From a virus, in IMG/VR virus record IMGVR_UViG_3300046003_005111, positions 1 through 52,600 of that record: a stretch of DNA of 52,600 nucleotides, one strand, 5' to 3'. Below the pieces are notes generated by a model. The model was not told the DNA's origin. It worked only from the letters and a program-made list of their open reading frames with translations, and ran no database searches. This document shows, piece by piece, positions 36,881 to 45,377 of the stretch. Numbering within the stretch: position 1 is the first letter of the stretch; each line of letters opens with the position of its first letter. The translations under genes were made by a program, and so were the position numbers.

Positions 36881-38101
36881 ATGGGTAAAATTAATATACT
36901 AGTACAACCAAATGACCGAGCTGGTTCAGGTAAATATAGATGTGTGGATCCACATGTAACCTTACAGAACAATAACCCTCAAGATTTTTTTGTTGAAATT
37001 AATGAAAATGTTAATTTTAATGATGATAATTATTTGAAAAAATTTGAGTTATTCTTTTTCCATAGAGCTCCAGGTGGTAATTATTTACAGGGTGTTGAAA
37101 TTATTAAAAAAATTAAATCTTTTGGTGGTAAGGTTATCATCGATTTAGATGACCACTGGAATTTAGACCCATCACATGGTTTATATCAAACATCAAAAAA
37201 GAATGATATACCTCTTCATACTATTAATATCATAAAAGAAGCTGATCTGGTGACAGTATCAACACACTTCTTACAAAAAGAAGTTTTAAAACACAATAAA
37301 AAATGTGTTATTTTGGCTAACGCAATAAACCCAAATGAAACACAATTTAAACCAACACCTAGTGAGTCCGATAAGTTAAGATTCGGTTGGTTAGGTGGTT
37401 CCTCACACGTTAAAGATATTGAATTATTAAAAAGCATACCTCAAAAATCAAATGGATGTGGTGATAAAATGCAAATTGTGTTATGTGGTTACGATACAAG
37501 AGGTGTTGTTAGGGCTTTAAATCCGCAAACAGGTGAAATGATGGAAAGAGATATGCAACCTGTTGAAACAACTTGGTTTATGTATGAAATATTCCTAACT
37601 GACCATTTTAAAACAATTAAAGATCAGGAGTATGTTAAACATTTAATGAAATTCGATTCGACATTAAATTACGATGATAAAAATATGCCATATAAAAGAG
37701 TATGGACCAAACCTATTGATACATATGCAAAAGGTTATAATGAGTTTGATGTTGCTTTAGCCCCATTAAATGATAGTTCTTTTAATAAATACAAATCTCA
37801 ATTAAAGGTAATTGAAGCTGGGTTCCATAAAAAAGCTATAATCGCTCAGAATTATGGACCGTACACCATTGATTTGGTTTCTGCAATTGAAAAGGGTGGT
37901 GGGTTTAACTCAAAAGGTAATTCTTTATTAGTAGATTCAAATAAGAACCACAAACAATGGGTTCAACATATCAAAAGATTAATTGATAACCCAAATCTTG
38001 TTAAAGATCTTGGAGAAAAATTATATGAGACTGTTAAAGACAAATATGATATAAATTACGTAACAAAATTAAGATCTGAAATATATAAAACATTAATATA
38101 A
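36881..38101 (+). CDS. Glycosyltransferase, GT-B fold
   Basis: The 406-residue protein has two Rossmann-like halves. The N-terminal half starts KINILVQPNDRAGSGKYRCV (about 3-22) and contains FFFHRAPGG and KVIIDLDDHWNLDPSHG; a DLDD motif like this, followed by a helix and VTVSTHFLQKEVL, is typical of CgeB- or GT4-like enzymes. The second half begins LRFGWLGGSSHVKDIELL and has FDVALAPLNDSSFNKYKSQL and KVIEAGFHKKAIIAQNYGPY, the nucleotide-sugar binding region of GT4-like enzymes, where Glu of KVIEAG contacts the donor. It is the first gene of the sugar block. Donor and acceptor cannot be read from sequence. Confidence 0.8.
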   Translation: MGKINILVQPNDRAGSGKYRCVDPHVTLQNNNPQDFFVEINENVNFNDDNYLKKFELFFFHRAPGGNYLQGVEIIKKIKSFGGKVIIDLDDHWNLDPSHGLYQTSKKNDIPLHTINIIKEADLVTVSTHFLQKEVLKHNKKCVILANAINPNETQFKPTPSESDKLRFGWLGGSSHVKDIELLKSIPQKSNGCGDKMQIVLCGYDTRGVVRALNPQTGEMMERDMQPVETTWFMYEIFLTDHFKTIKDQEYVKHLMKFDSTLNYDDKNMPYKRVWTKPIDTYAKGYNEFDVALAPLNDSSFNKYKSQLKVIEAGFHKKAIIAQNYGPYTIDLVSAIEKGGGFNSKGNSLLVDSNKNHKQWVQHIKRLIDNPNLVKDLGEKLYETVKDKYDINYVTKLRSEIYKTLI

Positions 38102-38102
38102 C

Positions 38103-38687
38103 ATGAACGACAAATTAGGAAATTTAGATATGGGTGAACTTTTTGATGATGAAATGAAAAGTGAATTGGATAGCATATTAAAACAAACTCAGAACATGAT
38201 GGGTGATTGGGATTATGACCCAGCTTCAATGTCAATTAAGTTAAAAGTGTCTTTTATTAACAAATCAAATAACCCTGACCCAACCTATGAAAAGGAAGGC
38301 GATAGTGGTTTTGATATTAGAGCTTTTATTGATGAACCAATTGAAATTGAACCAGGTTGTAGAACCTTAATAAAAACAGGTTTATATTTTGAAATACCTT
38401 ATGGTTATGAATTACAAGTTAGATCTAGAAGTGGTTTAGCTTTAAATAACGGTGTTGTTGTTTTAAATAGCCCTGGTACTGTTGATTCTGGATACAGAGG
38501 TGAGATTGGTGTTATTCTATACAATACAGATAAATTAAACCCTTTTTATGTAGATAATGGTGATAGAATTGCACAAGGTGTTATCGCTGCTGTACAAACA
38601 ATGGGTAAAACAAAATTTATAAAAACTGATACACTATCAAGTAGTGATAGAGGTTCTGGTGGTTTTGGTTCAACTGGTGTTAGTTAA
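38103..38687 (+). CDS. dut: dUTP diphosphatase (dUTPase)
   Basis: The protein hydrolyses dUTP to dUMP, keeping uracil out of DNA and supplying dTMP synthesis. All five trimeric-dUTPase motifs are present: motif 1 GDSGFDIRA, motif 2 VRSRSGLAL, motif 3 GTVDSGYRGEIGVIL with the catalytic Asp and the uracil-binding Tyr, motif 4 GDRIAQGVIA and motif 5 RGSGGFGSTG. At 194 residues it is longer than the usual 136-155 because of an acidic N-terminal extension of about 50 residues (MNDKLGNLDMGELFDD and on). A later start at Met47 or Met56 is conceivable, but the first ATG follows two bases after the previous stop. It is coupled to the next gene by TAATG. Confidence 0.95.
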   Translation: MNDKLGNLDMGELFDDEMKSELDSILKQTQNMMGDWDYDPASMSIKLKVSFINKSNNPDPTYEKEGDSGFDIRAFIDEPIEIEPGCRTLIKTGLYFEIPYGYELQVRSRSGLALNNGVVVLNSPGTVDSGYRGEIGVILYNTDKLNPFYVDNGDRIAQGVIAAVQTMGKTKFIKTDTLSSSDRGSGGFGSTGVS

Positions 38688-38992
38688 TGATAGTATTTAA
38701 AGACCAAATAAGAGCTTATAAAGCGATCACACCTGATATTTTAAACCAAATAGAATATAAAACTGTTTGGTCTGGTAAAAGAATTGAGGTTGGTGATAAA
38801 GTTTTGTATGCGTTTGTGTACCCTTTAAATTCAGAGGATTATAAATTAGCTACATTTCTTGAGCGTGAACTTGATGAGGTTAATCAAATGTTTACGTTCA
38901 TTCAAACAATAAAAGGTATTATACCAGTGTTAAAATATAAAAATGATAATCTTGTAAGAGATTTAATCATAGAAGAAGAGAATGAGTTATAA
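38687..38992 (+). CDS. Small unknown protein
   Basis: This 101-residue protein has no family that I recognise. It has a mixed composition with a strand-rich centre (YKTVWSGKRIEVGDKVLYAF) and a helical part with FLERELDEVNQMFTFIQTI, ending in an acidic tail. Start and stop are coupled to neighbours: a one-base overlap with dUTPase and an 11-base overlap with the following glycosyltransferase. A real gene by packing. Confidence 0.55.
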   Translation: MIVFKDQIRAYKAITPDILNQIEYKTVWSGKRIEVGDKVLYAFVYPLNSEDYKLATFLERELDEVNQMFTFIQTIKGIIPVLKYKNDNLVRDLIIEEENEL

Positions 38993-40418
38993 AATTAGTG
39001 TTGTTTTCTCAACAAGAAAAATAGATGAAAATTTTATTGAGCATGTTAAGAAAACATGTATACATAAAGGTGTTGAGGTTTTGCCGTATGAAAATAACGG
39101 TGAGTATTCTTTAACAGAAATATATAATAAAGGTTTAAACGATGCGTCAAGTGACATAGTTGTTTTTTGTCACGATGACATATTATTTGAGACAAAAAAT
39201 TGGGGTGAAAAAGTTTTAAAAGCTTTTGAAAAAAACCATGAATATGGTATCCTTGGTGTTGCTGGTACTGATCATATGATTAGTGGTAGGTGGTGGCAAA
39301 TACGTAATGCCATGTATGGTACTGTTAAACATACTGACGGTACTAATGTTTGGGTAAGTAAATATTCTCAAAACTATGGTAACGAGTTAAAAGAAATGGT
39401 TGTTATTGACGGTTTATTTATTGCTGTTAATAGAACTAGGATAAAAACTATTTTTGATGATCGATTTAAAGGTTTTCATTTTTATGATATATCATTTTGT
39501 TTATCGAACCATGTTAACGGTATAAAAATAGGTTTAATCTCAAATATTTTAATATTACATAAATCCGTTGGTCAAGTTAATGAACAATGGGGTGAAAATA
39601 AAACTTTATTTGAAGAAATATATGGTAATCAATTACCAATATGTTTGAATGATAAAACAAAACATATAATCTTTGATAAAGAATTACCAAAGATCGACAT
39701 GCATGTTCTTTGTTGGAATGAAGAAAAGATAATACCTTATTTTTTAAAACACTATGAGAATTTTGTTAGTAATATTTATGTTTATGACAATATATCAAAT
39801 GATAATAGTGTTAAATTATTAAAGTCACACCCAAAAGTTACGGTAATACCATATGATACTAATGGTGAAATTAGAGATGATATTTATTTACAAATAAAAA
39901 ATAACGCGTGGAAAAACTCAACGGATAAAGCTGATATCGTTATTGTGTGTGACATGGATGAATTTTTATATAGTAATGATTTAAAAAAATCAATCAATAA
40001 ATTTTATGAAAGTGATGCGACTGTTATTAAACCAACTGGTTATGATATGGTTGTAAACGATTTCCAATTTAATCATGGTGATAAATTAACTAATCTTGTT
40101 AAAACTGGGTATAAAAATAACCTTTTTGATAAATTAGTTATGTTTAAAACAAAAAATATAACGGAAATAAATTATAATGGTGGTTGCCATGTTGCAGCAC
40201 CTAGGGGTGATAAAATTAAATTATTTGAAGGTGAATTTTTACTTTTACACTACAAAAGACTCGGTTTAAAATATTTTTTAAATAAAATGTCTGATTATAA
40301 AAAAAGGTTAAGTGAATTTAATAAAAAACATAAACTTGGTTATGAATATGAATTTAATAGTGATAAACACACCGAAGATTTTAATAAATCTTTAGGTAAA
40401 ATATCTTATGTCATCTAA
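38982..40418 (+). CDS. Two-domain glycosyltransferase (GT-A + GT2/GT92-like)
   Basis: The 478-residue protein looks like two fused GT-A enzymes. Residues 1-215: YKISVVFSTRKID, DIVVFCHDDILFETKNW (the DD of a nucleotide-sugar and metal site) and GWW-type GRWWQIRNAMY. Residues 225-478: IDMHVLCWNEEKIIPYFLKH, VYDNISNDNSV, and VIVCDMDEFLYSNDL, where DMDE is the metal-binding motif, with a C-terminal HYKRLGLKYF block. The second half resembles the GT2/GT92-like group that adds sugars in surface glycans. Fusion of two transferases suggests it adds two residues in turn. It overlaps the preceding gene by 11 bases. Sugars cannot be deduced. Confidence 0.75.
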   Translation: MSYKISVVFSTRKIDENFIEHVKKTCIHKGVEVLPYENNGEYSLTEIYNKGLNDASSDIVVFCHDDILFETKNWGEKVLKAFEKNHEYGILGVAGTDHMISGRWWQIRNAMYGTVKHTDGTNVWVSKYSQNYGNELKEMVVIDGLFIAVNRTRIKTIFDDRFKGFHFYDISFCLSNHVNGIKIGLISNILILHKSVGQVNEQWGENKTLFEEIYGNQLPICLNDKTKHIIFDKELPKIDMHVLCWNEEKIIPYFLKHYENFVSNIYVYDNISNDNSVKLLKSHPKVTVIPYDTNGEIRDDIYLQIKNNAWKNSTDKADIVIVCDMDEFLYSNDLKKSINKFYESDATVIKPTGYDMVVNDFQFNHGDKLTNLVKTGYKNNLFDKLVMFKTKNITEINYNGGCHVAAPRGDKIKLFEGEFLLLHYKRLGLKYFLNKMSDYKKRLSEFNKKHKLGYEYEFNSDKHTEDFNKSLGKISYVI

Positions 40419-40424
40419 TTCATA

Positions 40425-40444
40425 ACTATTTATATTAAATAAAA
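40425..40444 (+). promoter_or_regulatory. Late-type promoter before the fucosyltransferase gene
   Basis: ACTATTTATATTAAATAAAA, ending 6 bases before the ATG at 40451, shares TATTTATATTAAATAA with the element at 47975-47993, and both lie at the same distance (20 bases from TATATTAAAT to the start codon). It places at least this part of the sugar block under late control. Confidence 0.55.
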
Positions 40445-40450
40445 TACTAT

Positions 40451-41608
40451 ATGGGATTTTTTAGGATTAAAAAAATAATAAAAGATAATGATAATAATCA
40501 GGTTGATTATAATATAACAAAAGGTTTTATAAAAGAGGAAAGGTTAGGATTACCTGAAACACCAAAAAAAACAACAATAAGAAAAAGTTATACAGCTGGA
40601 AATAAAATTGAACCAAATACGGAAAAAATATCAGTGATAATTAAAAAAGGTAGTTATTCTGTTGACGTTAAAAAAATTTTTAAAGAAAAAGATATTTCTG
40701 TTGATACTGTTACTTCTGTTGATACTGTTACTTCTTTTGATACTGTTACTTCTTTTGATACTGTTACAGCTCTCGAACCTACAGAAGAAAAAATAAAAAA
40801 AAGAAAATACGGTATGAATGGTTGTGTTTTTTCAAAAACAATTGGATCCAACGGAAGATTAGGTAATCAATTATTTCAATTTGCTGCGATATATGGCTAT
40901 GCCATGGATAATAATAAAAAATATTCGGTATCAAATTGGGTTTGCGCTCGCTCTGGTAAAGATTTTAAAAAATATTTTAACGGACCGCTTATATCAACAC
41001 CTATTAACGATGAAGCGGTGGAAATAAATTATATTGAAACAGATTTTGATTATAACGAAATACCGTATATTAAAGAAAATCTTAACATATGTGGATATTT
41101 CCAATCTGAATTATACTTTAAAAAATATACTGATGATGTAATTGATATATTACAACCATCTATTGATTTACATTTAGATTTAAGGATAAAATATTCAAAC
41201 ATTAATTTTAAAAAAACAGCTTCATTACATGTTAGAAGAGGGGATTACCTATCTTTAGGTAGTTTTTATAATCAATTAACAATTGATAATTATTATACTA
41301 AAGCTATAGAAGAGTTAACAAAAAATGGGGTTGAGGATATATTAATATTCTCAGATGATATAAAATGGTGTAAAGAAAATTTTAAAGGTGATAACTTTTA
41401 TTTTTCTGAAGGGAACTCAGAAATAGAAGATTTATTTTTAATGAGTTTTTGTTCACACAATATAATAGCGAACTCAAGTTTTTCGTGGTGGGGAGCTTTT
41501 TTAAATAAAAATAAGGATAAAATTGTTATAGCACCAAAAAAATGGTGGGGTGTTATTAATAATATGAATGAAAATACCATAATACCAGAAACATGGGTGA
41601 GATTATAG
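40451..41608 (+). CDS. Alpha-1,2-fucosyltransferase-like, GT11
   Basis: Residues about 120-385 are a GT11 enzyme, with motif I SNGRLGNQLFQFAAIYGYA, the GDP-fucose-binding ASLHVRRGDYLSLG (about 257-270) and NSSFSWWGAFLN (about 339-350). The HxRRGDY and SSFSWWGA motifs are diagnostic of alpha-1,2-fucosyltransferases and their close kin, which move fucose from GDP-fucose to a galactose or similar acceptor. The N-terminal 115 residues are extra: a basic region, then four six-residue repeats around DTVTS. Family members normally start close to motif I. The gene has its own late-type promoter and overlaps the next gene by 16 bases. That the host supplies GDP-fucose is an inference. Confidence 0.88.
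   Translation: MGFFRIKKIIKDNDNNQVDYNITKGFIKEERLGLPETPKKTTIRKSYTAGNKIEPNTEKISVIIKKGSYSVDVKKIFKEKDISVDTVTSVDTVTSFDTVTSFDTVTALEPTEEKIKKRKYGMNGCVFSKTIGSNGRLGNQLFQFAAIYGYAMDNNKKYSVSNWVCARSGKDFKKYFNGPLISTPINDEAVEINYIETDFDYNEIPYIKENLNICGYFQSELYFKKYTDDVIDILQPSIDLHLDLRIKYSNINFKKTASLHVRRGDYLSLGSFYNQLTIDNYYTKAIEELTKNGVEDILIFSDDIKWCKENFKGDNFYFSEGNSEIEDLFLMSFCSHNIIANSSFSWWGAFLNKNKDKIVIAPKKWWGVINNMNENTIIPETWVRL
40700..40771 (+). repeat. Four tandem 18-bp repeats in the fucosyltransferase gene
   Basis: Units at 40700-40717, 40718-40735, 40736-40753 and 40754-40771 differ at a few bases only and encode six residues each, reading VDTVTS twice, FDTVTS and FDTVTA. The first two units are identical, and the third differs at one base. 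The unit is a multiple of three, so slippage would change length without breaking the frame. Each unit has a DTV, which fits the D-(S/T)-(A/I/L/V/M/T) O-glycosylation sequon of Bacteroidota. Confidence 0.9.
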
Positions 41609-42423
41609 ATTTAAAAGACACCACATTCATTATACCGATAATGATAGATAGTCAAGACAGGGTTGATAATTTAACTATTAACTTAAATTTCTTAGCTAAA
41701 AATTTTAACACAAATGTTATTATTTTTGAATTAAAGAAACCAGGTTATAATGTTGTTGACAACATTATAAAAAAATTGGTAAAAAACAAATTAAAAATTA
41801 CGTATCTTTATGAGGTGGTTGAATTAACAAATGAAAGACCAGAAATAATTTTTCATAGAACAAAATACCTTAATATGATGCTTAATATGGTTAAAACAGA
41901 TTTTGTTGTTAACTATGATGTTGACGTTTTATTAAACCCATTAGATTATGTTTTATGTGTTAATAAGTTAAAAGATGATTGTGATGTGGTTTATCCGTAT
42001 TTTTTTGGTTTATCACAAAGAGCTGTATTAAATAGTGGTAAGAATAAATTATTAGAATCCTTTGATCTTAATTTATTAACAGAAAATGATTACAAACTAA
42101 ACCAAAATCGTTTTGGTTTGGCCCAATTCTTTAAAACTAGTGTTTACATTGAAGGTGGTATGGAAAATGAACATTTTATATCATACGGACCAGAAGATTT
42201 TGAAAGAGCTCATAGGTTTAAAGTTTTAGATTATAATGTTGAGTGGGCTGATATTTATATATACCATATTGAACATAGTAGAGGTGATAATAGTAGTAAT
42301 AAAAACCCATATTTTAGTAAAAATAATGAGTTATATAGTAGTCTTAATGGTTTAAATAAAAAAGAGCTAAAAATGTATTACGATACTATTGATTATAAGA
42401 ATTTATATAAAAAAAATGGGTGA
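41593..42423 (+). CDS. Galactosyltransferase-like GT-A enzyme
   Basis: The 276-residue protein begins with a GT2-type strand, TTFIIPIMIDSQDRVDNLTI, has the metal-binding DVDVLLNPLDYV (in VNYDVDV, about 114) and a C-terminal domain with GGMENEHFISYGPEDFERAH and VEWADIYIYHIEHSRG. A Gly-Gly-Met-x-Glu, then GPEDxE layout, is that of the beta-1,4-galactosyltransferase-type acceptor and catalytic domain (Glyco_transf_7C). It overlaps the GT11 gene by 16 bases and the GT25-like gene by 8 bases (ATGGGTGA). The donor may be UDP-galactose or a related sugar. Confidence 0.75.
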   Translation: MGEIIDLKDTTFIIPIMIDSQDRVDNLTINLNFLAKNFNTNVIIFELKKPGYNVVDNIIKKLVKNKLKITYLYEVVELTNERPEIIFHRTKYLNMMLNMVKTDFVVNYDVDVLLNPLDYVLCVNKLKDDCDVVYPYFFGLSQRAVLNSGKNKLLESFDLNLLTENDYKLNQNRFGLAQFFKTSVYIEGGMENEHFISYGPEDFERAHRFKVLDYNVEWADIYIYHIEHSRGDNSSNKNPYFSKNNELYSSLNGLNKKELKMYYDTIDYKNLYKKNG

Positions 42424-43159
42424 TAAGATAAATTTTCAGAAGATTAATTTTAAATATATTAATCTAAAAAGTAGGGTGGATAGAAAAAATCGTGTTGACG
42501 CGTATTTAAAAAATAACGGTATTATTGCTGAAAGATTTGATGCGATAAAAGATTTTAGTAATTGTAATATTAATTTTGGTAAAAATTATAATGATGGAAC
42601 TAAAGGTTGTTTTTTATCACATTATAATATCATAAAAGAATATGACAGTAATAAAGTATTGGGAATACTAGAGGATGATATTGTTTTATGTAGCGATTTC
42701 ACCGAAAGATTTAAATATATTGAGGATAATTTTAACCTTGATTGGGATATGTTTTTCTTATCATCATTTTATCATTTAAACGATGATAAAAATAGACACC
42801 ATGAAACTGGTGATTATGAATTTAGTGGGATTAAATATATCCATAGAACATACGGGTCATTTTGTACGCACTCATATTTAGTTAACCCAAAATCAAAAGA
42901 AAAAATATTAAGATTAATGGAAGAGAACGTTCATAAATCAAACGCTCTCGACCACCTGTATATACTAATACAACACCAATTAAATGTTTTTGCAATAACG
43001 CCTGGTATAACAACACAACTAGGTGATCATAGTGACATAACAAACAGTATGTTAGACCATACAGATTATTTCACAAAGGTACTTGGCCAACATTGTTATG
43101 TTGATAAATTGAGTGAATTTAATTACGATGAATACTTTAAATATAAAATAACAAAATAA
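42416..43159 (+). CDS. Glycosyltransferase family 25 (LPS-type)
   Basis: The protein is 247 residues long from the start at 42416; a start at 42389 would add nine residues but would lie deeper in the upstream gene. It has GT25 marks: KYINLKSRVDRKNRVDAYLK at the N-terminus, KGCFLSHYNIIKEY (about 57-70), LGILEDDIVLCSDF with the catalytic-metal EDD (about 78), then a Tyr-rich region, and a C-terminus with FAITPGITTQLGDHSDI. GT25 enzymes add galactose or glucose to bacterial lipooligosaccharide or to hydroxylysine. The 8-base overlap with the previous gene (ATGGGTGA) indicates coupling. Acceptor unknown. Confidence 0.82.
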   Translation: MGDKINFQKINFKYINLKSRVDRKNRVDAYLKNNGIIAERFDAIKDFSNCNINFGKNYNDGTKGCFLSHYNIIKEYDSNKVLGILEDDIVLCSDFTERFKYIEDNFNLDWDMFFLSSFYHLNDDKNRHHETGDYEFSGIKYIHRTYGSFCTHSYLVNPKSKEKILRLMEENVHKSNALDHLYILIQHQLNVFAITPGITTQLGDHSDITNSMLDHTDYFTKVLGQHCYVDKLSEFNYDEYFKYKITK

Positions 43160-43163
43160 AATT

Positions 43164-43913
43164 ATGAAAGATATAGCTAAAAACATAAAAAAATACTATT
43201 TTAATAACGATGGCTTAAAATATGTGATAAATAATTTTGATTACTTAACAACCGAATACCATATTTCAAGTGATGAATATATAGACGCTTCTGGTGTCTA
43301 CGTTTTAATGAAAAGGGTTATTGATCTTATGGATAAAGATAAGGTTGTTATTGACATAGGTGGTAATTGCGGTTTAACATCAATCCCATTTTGTTTAAAT
43401 GGTTATGAGGTTTATACATTTGAACCGATTAAAATGAATGTCGATTTAATAGAGATGAATAAAATCGAAAATAAATGTGATAACTTAAATATAGTACCAT
43501 ACGCTCTAAGTGATAAAACAAAAGAGGAGATAATATATATACCGTATTGTTCTGATAACACATCTTTTAACAAAGACGTAGCTGTTAGTAATATGAATGA
43601 TAAGAGTATATGTGTTGAAGAAACCGTTAATTGTATAACATTTGATGAATGGTTAGAAAATAACGGGCAAATAAATATCGGGTTTATAAAAATAGATGTG
43701 CAAGGTCACGAAAAGAATGTTCTAGAAGGTATGGTTAATTTTCTATCAAATTGTAATGACGTTTATCTTTTTATTGAATGGGATGGAAACCACACAATGA
43801 TGTCTGGTAATACACTAGAAGAAATGGAATCGCTATTAAATCGTACTGGGTTTAATGAAAAAAACCTATTCAATAGGGATCTATATGATGATAAAATTTT
43901 TTATAAAAAATAA
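43164..43913 (+). CDS. FkbM-family methyltransferase
   Basis: The 249-residue protein has the SAM-binding motif I VVIDIGGNCGLTSIPFCLNG (about 59-78), the acidic end of strand 2 in VYTFEPIKMNVDLI (about 82-95), motif IV FIKIDVQGHEKNVLEGM (about 173-189), and a C-terminal part with VYLFIEWDG. FkbM enzymes are O-methyltransferases that often cap sugars in surface polysaccharides or natural products. Its place straight after three glycosyltransferases suggests that it methylates the same glycan. It starts 4 bases after the previous stop. Confidence 0.85.
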   Translation: MKDIAKNIKKYYFNNDGLKYVINNFDYLTTEYHISSDEYIDASGVYVLMKRVIDLMDKDKVVIDIGGNCGLTSIPFCLNGYEVYTFEPIKMNVDLIEMNKIENKCDNLNIVPYALSDKTKEEIIYIPYCSDNTSFNKDVAVSNMNDKSICVEETVNCITFDEWLENNGQINIGFIKIDVQGHEKNVLEGMVNFLSNCNDVYLFIEWDGNHTMMSGNTLEEMESLLNRTGFNEKNLFNRDLYDDKIFYKK

Positions 43914-43926
43914 AACATAAAAAAAT

Positions 43927-44691
43927 ATGAGTACAAGACAAACAAAACCAACAACAAAAAAAACAAGAAAAAAATTAACATCTGAAGAAGAGTTTGAAGC
44001 TCTTGAAGATATGAACCGTGCACATGCTGGTAATGTATTAGATAAAATGAAGGTTGATATTAAGTGTAAAACCCAAAATCAAAAGAAACTCATTACTGAG
44101 ATAAAAGATAAAGAGATTGTTATTTGTTCGGGACTCCCAGGTACAGGGAAAACTTTTTTATCTTGTGCTGTAGCTTTAGAACTTCTTAAAAGTGATCCTA
44201 GATACCGAAAAATTGTCATTGTTAAATCAGTAACAACTTTAAAAGATGAGGAAATTGGGTTTTTAAAAGGTACCATGAAAGAAAAGATGGAACCGTTTAT
44301 GTACTCTTTTATGCATAATTTTGAAAAAGTAATTGGTAAACATAGTGTTGAGCTTTTAAGAGCCAATAACATGATTGAAGAAATGCCAATTGCGTATATG
44401 AGGGGTATTAATATTGATAACTCAATCACAATTATCGATGAGGCTCAAAACATATCTATTGATAATATTAGAACTATCATGACCAGACTTGGTGAGAATT
44501 CTAAAATGATATTTTTAGGGGATGAAAATCAGATTGATATGAAAAAGAAGGGTGAAAGCTCTTTGAATTTCATCATCCAAAAATTTAGTAATTTTGATGA
44601 GGTTGGTACAGTAACATTAGGTGAAGATGATGTCGTTAGAAACCCATTGATCAAAAAAATAGAAAAAATATTTAACGAAAGTAAAATGTAG
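43927..44691 (+). CDS. phoH: PhoH-like ATPase
   Basis: The 254-residue protein has a Walker A GLPGTGKTFLSCAVA (about 67-81), then VKSVTTLKDEEIGFLKGTM, a sensor region with AYMRGINIDNSITIIDEAQN where IIDEAQN is Walker B (about 167-173), and MIFLGDENQIDMK (about 194-206). These define the PhoH domain, an ATPase/helicase-like group common in T4-like and marine phages. The N-terminus (MSTRQTKPTTKKTRKKL) is a basic tail and ends in a helix with Ala/His/Asn. It is longer and more basic at the N-terminus than minimal PhoH. Its precise role in phages is unknown; RNA processing is suspected. Confidence 0.9.
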   Translation: MSTRQTKPTTKKTRKKLTSEEEFEALEDMNRAHAGNVLDKMKVDIKCKTQNQKKLITEIKDKEIVICSGLPGTGKTFLSCAVALELLKSDPRYRKIVIVKSVTTLKDEEIGFLKGTMKEKMEPFMYSFMHNFEKVIGKHSVELLRANNMIEEMPIAYMRGINIDNSITIIDEAQNISIDNIRTIMTRLGENSKMIFLGDENQIDMKKKGESSLNFIIQKFSNFDEVGTVTLGEDDVVRNPLIKKIEKIFNESKM

Positions 44692-44741
44692 ACTTTATTT
44701 TAAACCAAAATTGTGTTATTTTTATATAAAAAAATGATAAC

Positions 44742-45377
44742 ATGGTAATAGGTATTACAATAAATAACATTTTAAGGGAACACATTAGTAAACTAAAGGA
44801 TTTATATGAATTTGAGTTTGAAAAAGAACCCATTTTACCTATAAATCCTTTTGATTTATCTAAATCATTCCCAGATATTGAAGGTGAGATTGTCGACACT
44901 AATTTTGAGGTTGGTAAAGAATTAGAGTTATCTGAAAATAAAAAAGATAATTCATTTAACCTGAGTAAATTCATGTATGAAGATGCGTGTTTTGAGGTAT
45001 TTGGTCGAGTTGAGGAAAGTCAACCTGGTATCATTAAACAAGTATGTGATTTCTCTAACAAAAATAAAATCAAAATCGTATTATTAAATAATGAAAGCCA
45101 AAGATCTAAATCAGCTACATTATTCTTCCTAAGTAAAAACTATTATAATTTAGAACAGATAATCTTTCCAAGCAAATGGAAAGATTTTTGGTCGTATTGT
45201 GATATCTTGGTTACCGATAACCCTAAGTTATTAAAAAACAAACCAAAAGATAAAATATCTATAAAACATAAAAACGATTTTAATGTTGATATTAAATCGG
45301 ATTATACTATAATTAACATTGAAGAATTATTTAAAATTTTAAAAAAATTAAAGAAAGAACAAAATGGAAAAAACTAA
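44742..45377 (+). CDS. Degenerate HAD-like protein
   Basis: The 211-residue protein has the look of a HAD-fold nucleotidase that lost its active site. It starts MVIGITINNILREHISKLKD; I recall related phage proteins with IGIDxNxVLRD at this position, where the first Asp is the nucleophile, so here the motif reads TxN. The other blocks are present in weak form: IKIVLLNNESQRSKSATLFF (motif II region), then FPSKWKDFWSYCDILVTDNP with a Lys and an Asp at motif III-IV. Residues 25-75 form an acidic insertion. The loss of the nucleophile is a direct reading; the family is by pattern only. It overlaps the next gene by 14 bases. Confidence 0.6.
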   Translation: MVIGITINNILREHISKLKDLYEFEFEKEPILPINPFDLSKSFPDIEGEIVDTNFEVGKELELSENKKDNSFNLSKFMYEDACFEVFGRVEESQPGIIKQVCDFSNKNKIKIVLLNNESQRSKSATLFFLSKNYYNLEQIIFPSKWKDFWSYCDILVTDNPKLLKNKPKDKISIKHKNDFNVDIKSDYTIINIEELFKILKKLKKEQNGKN

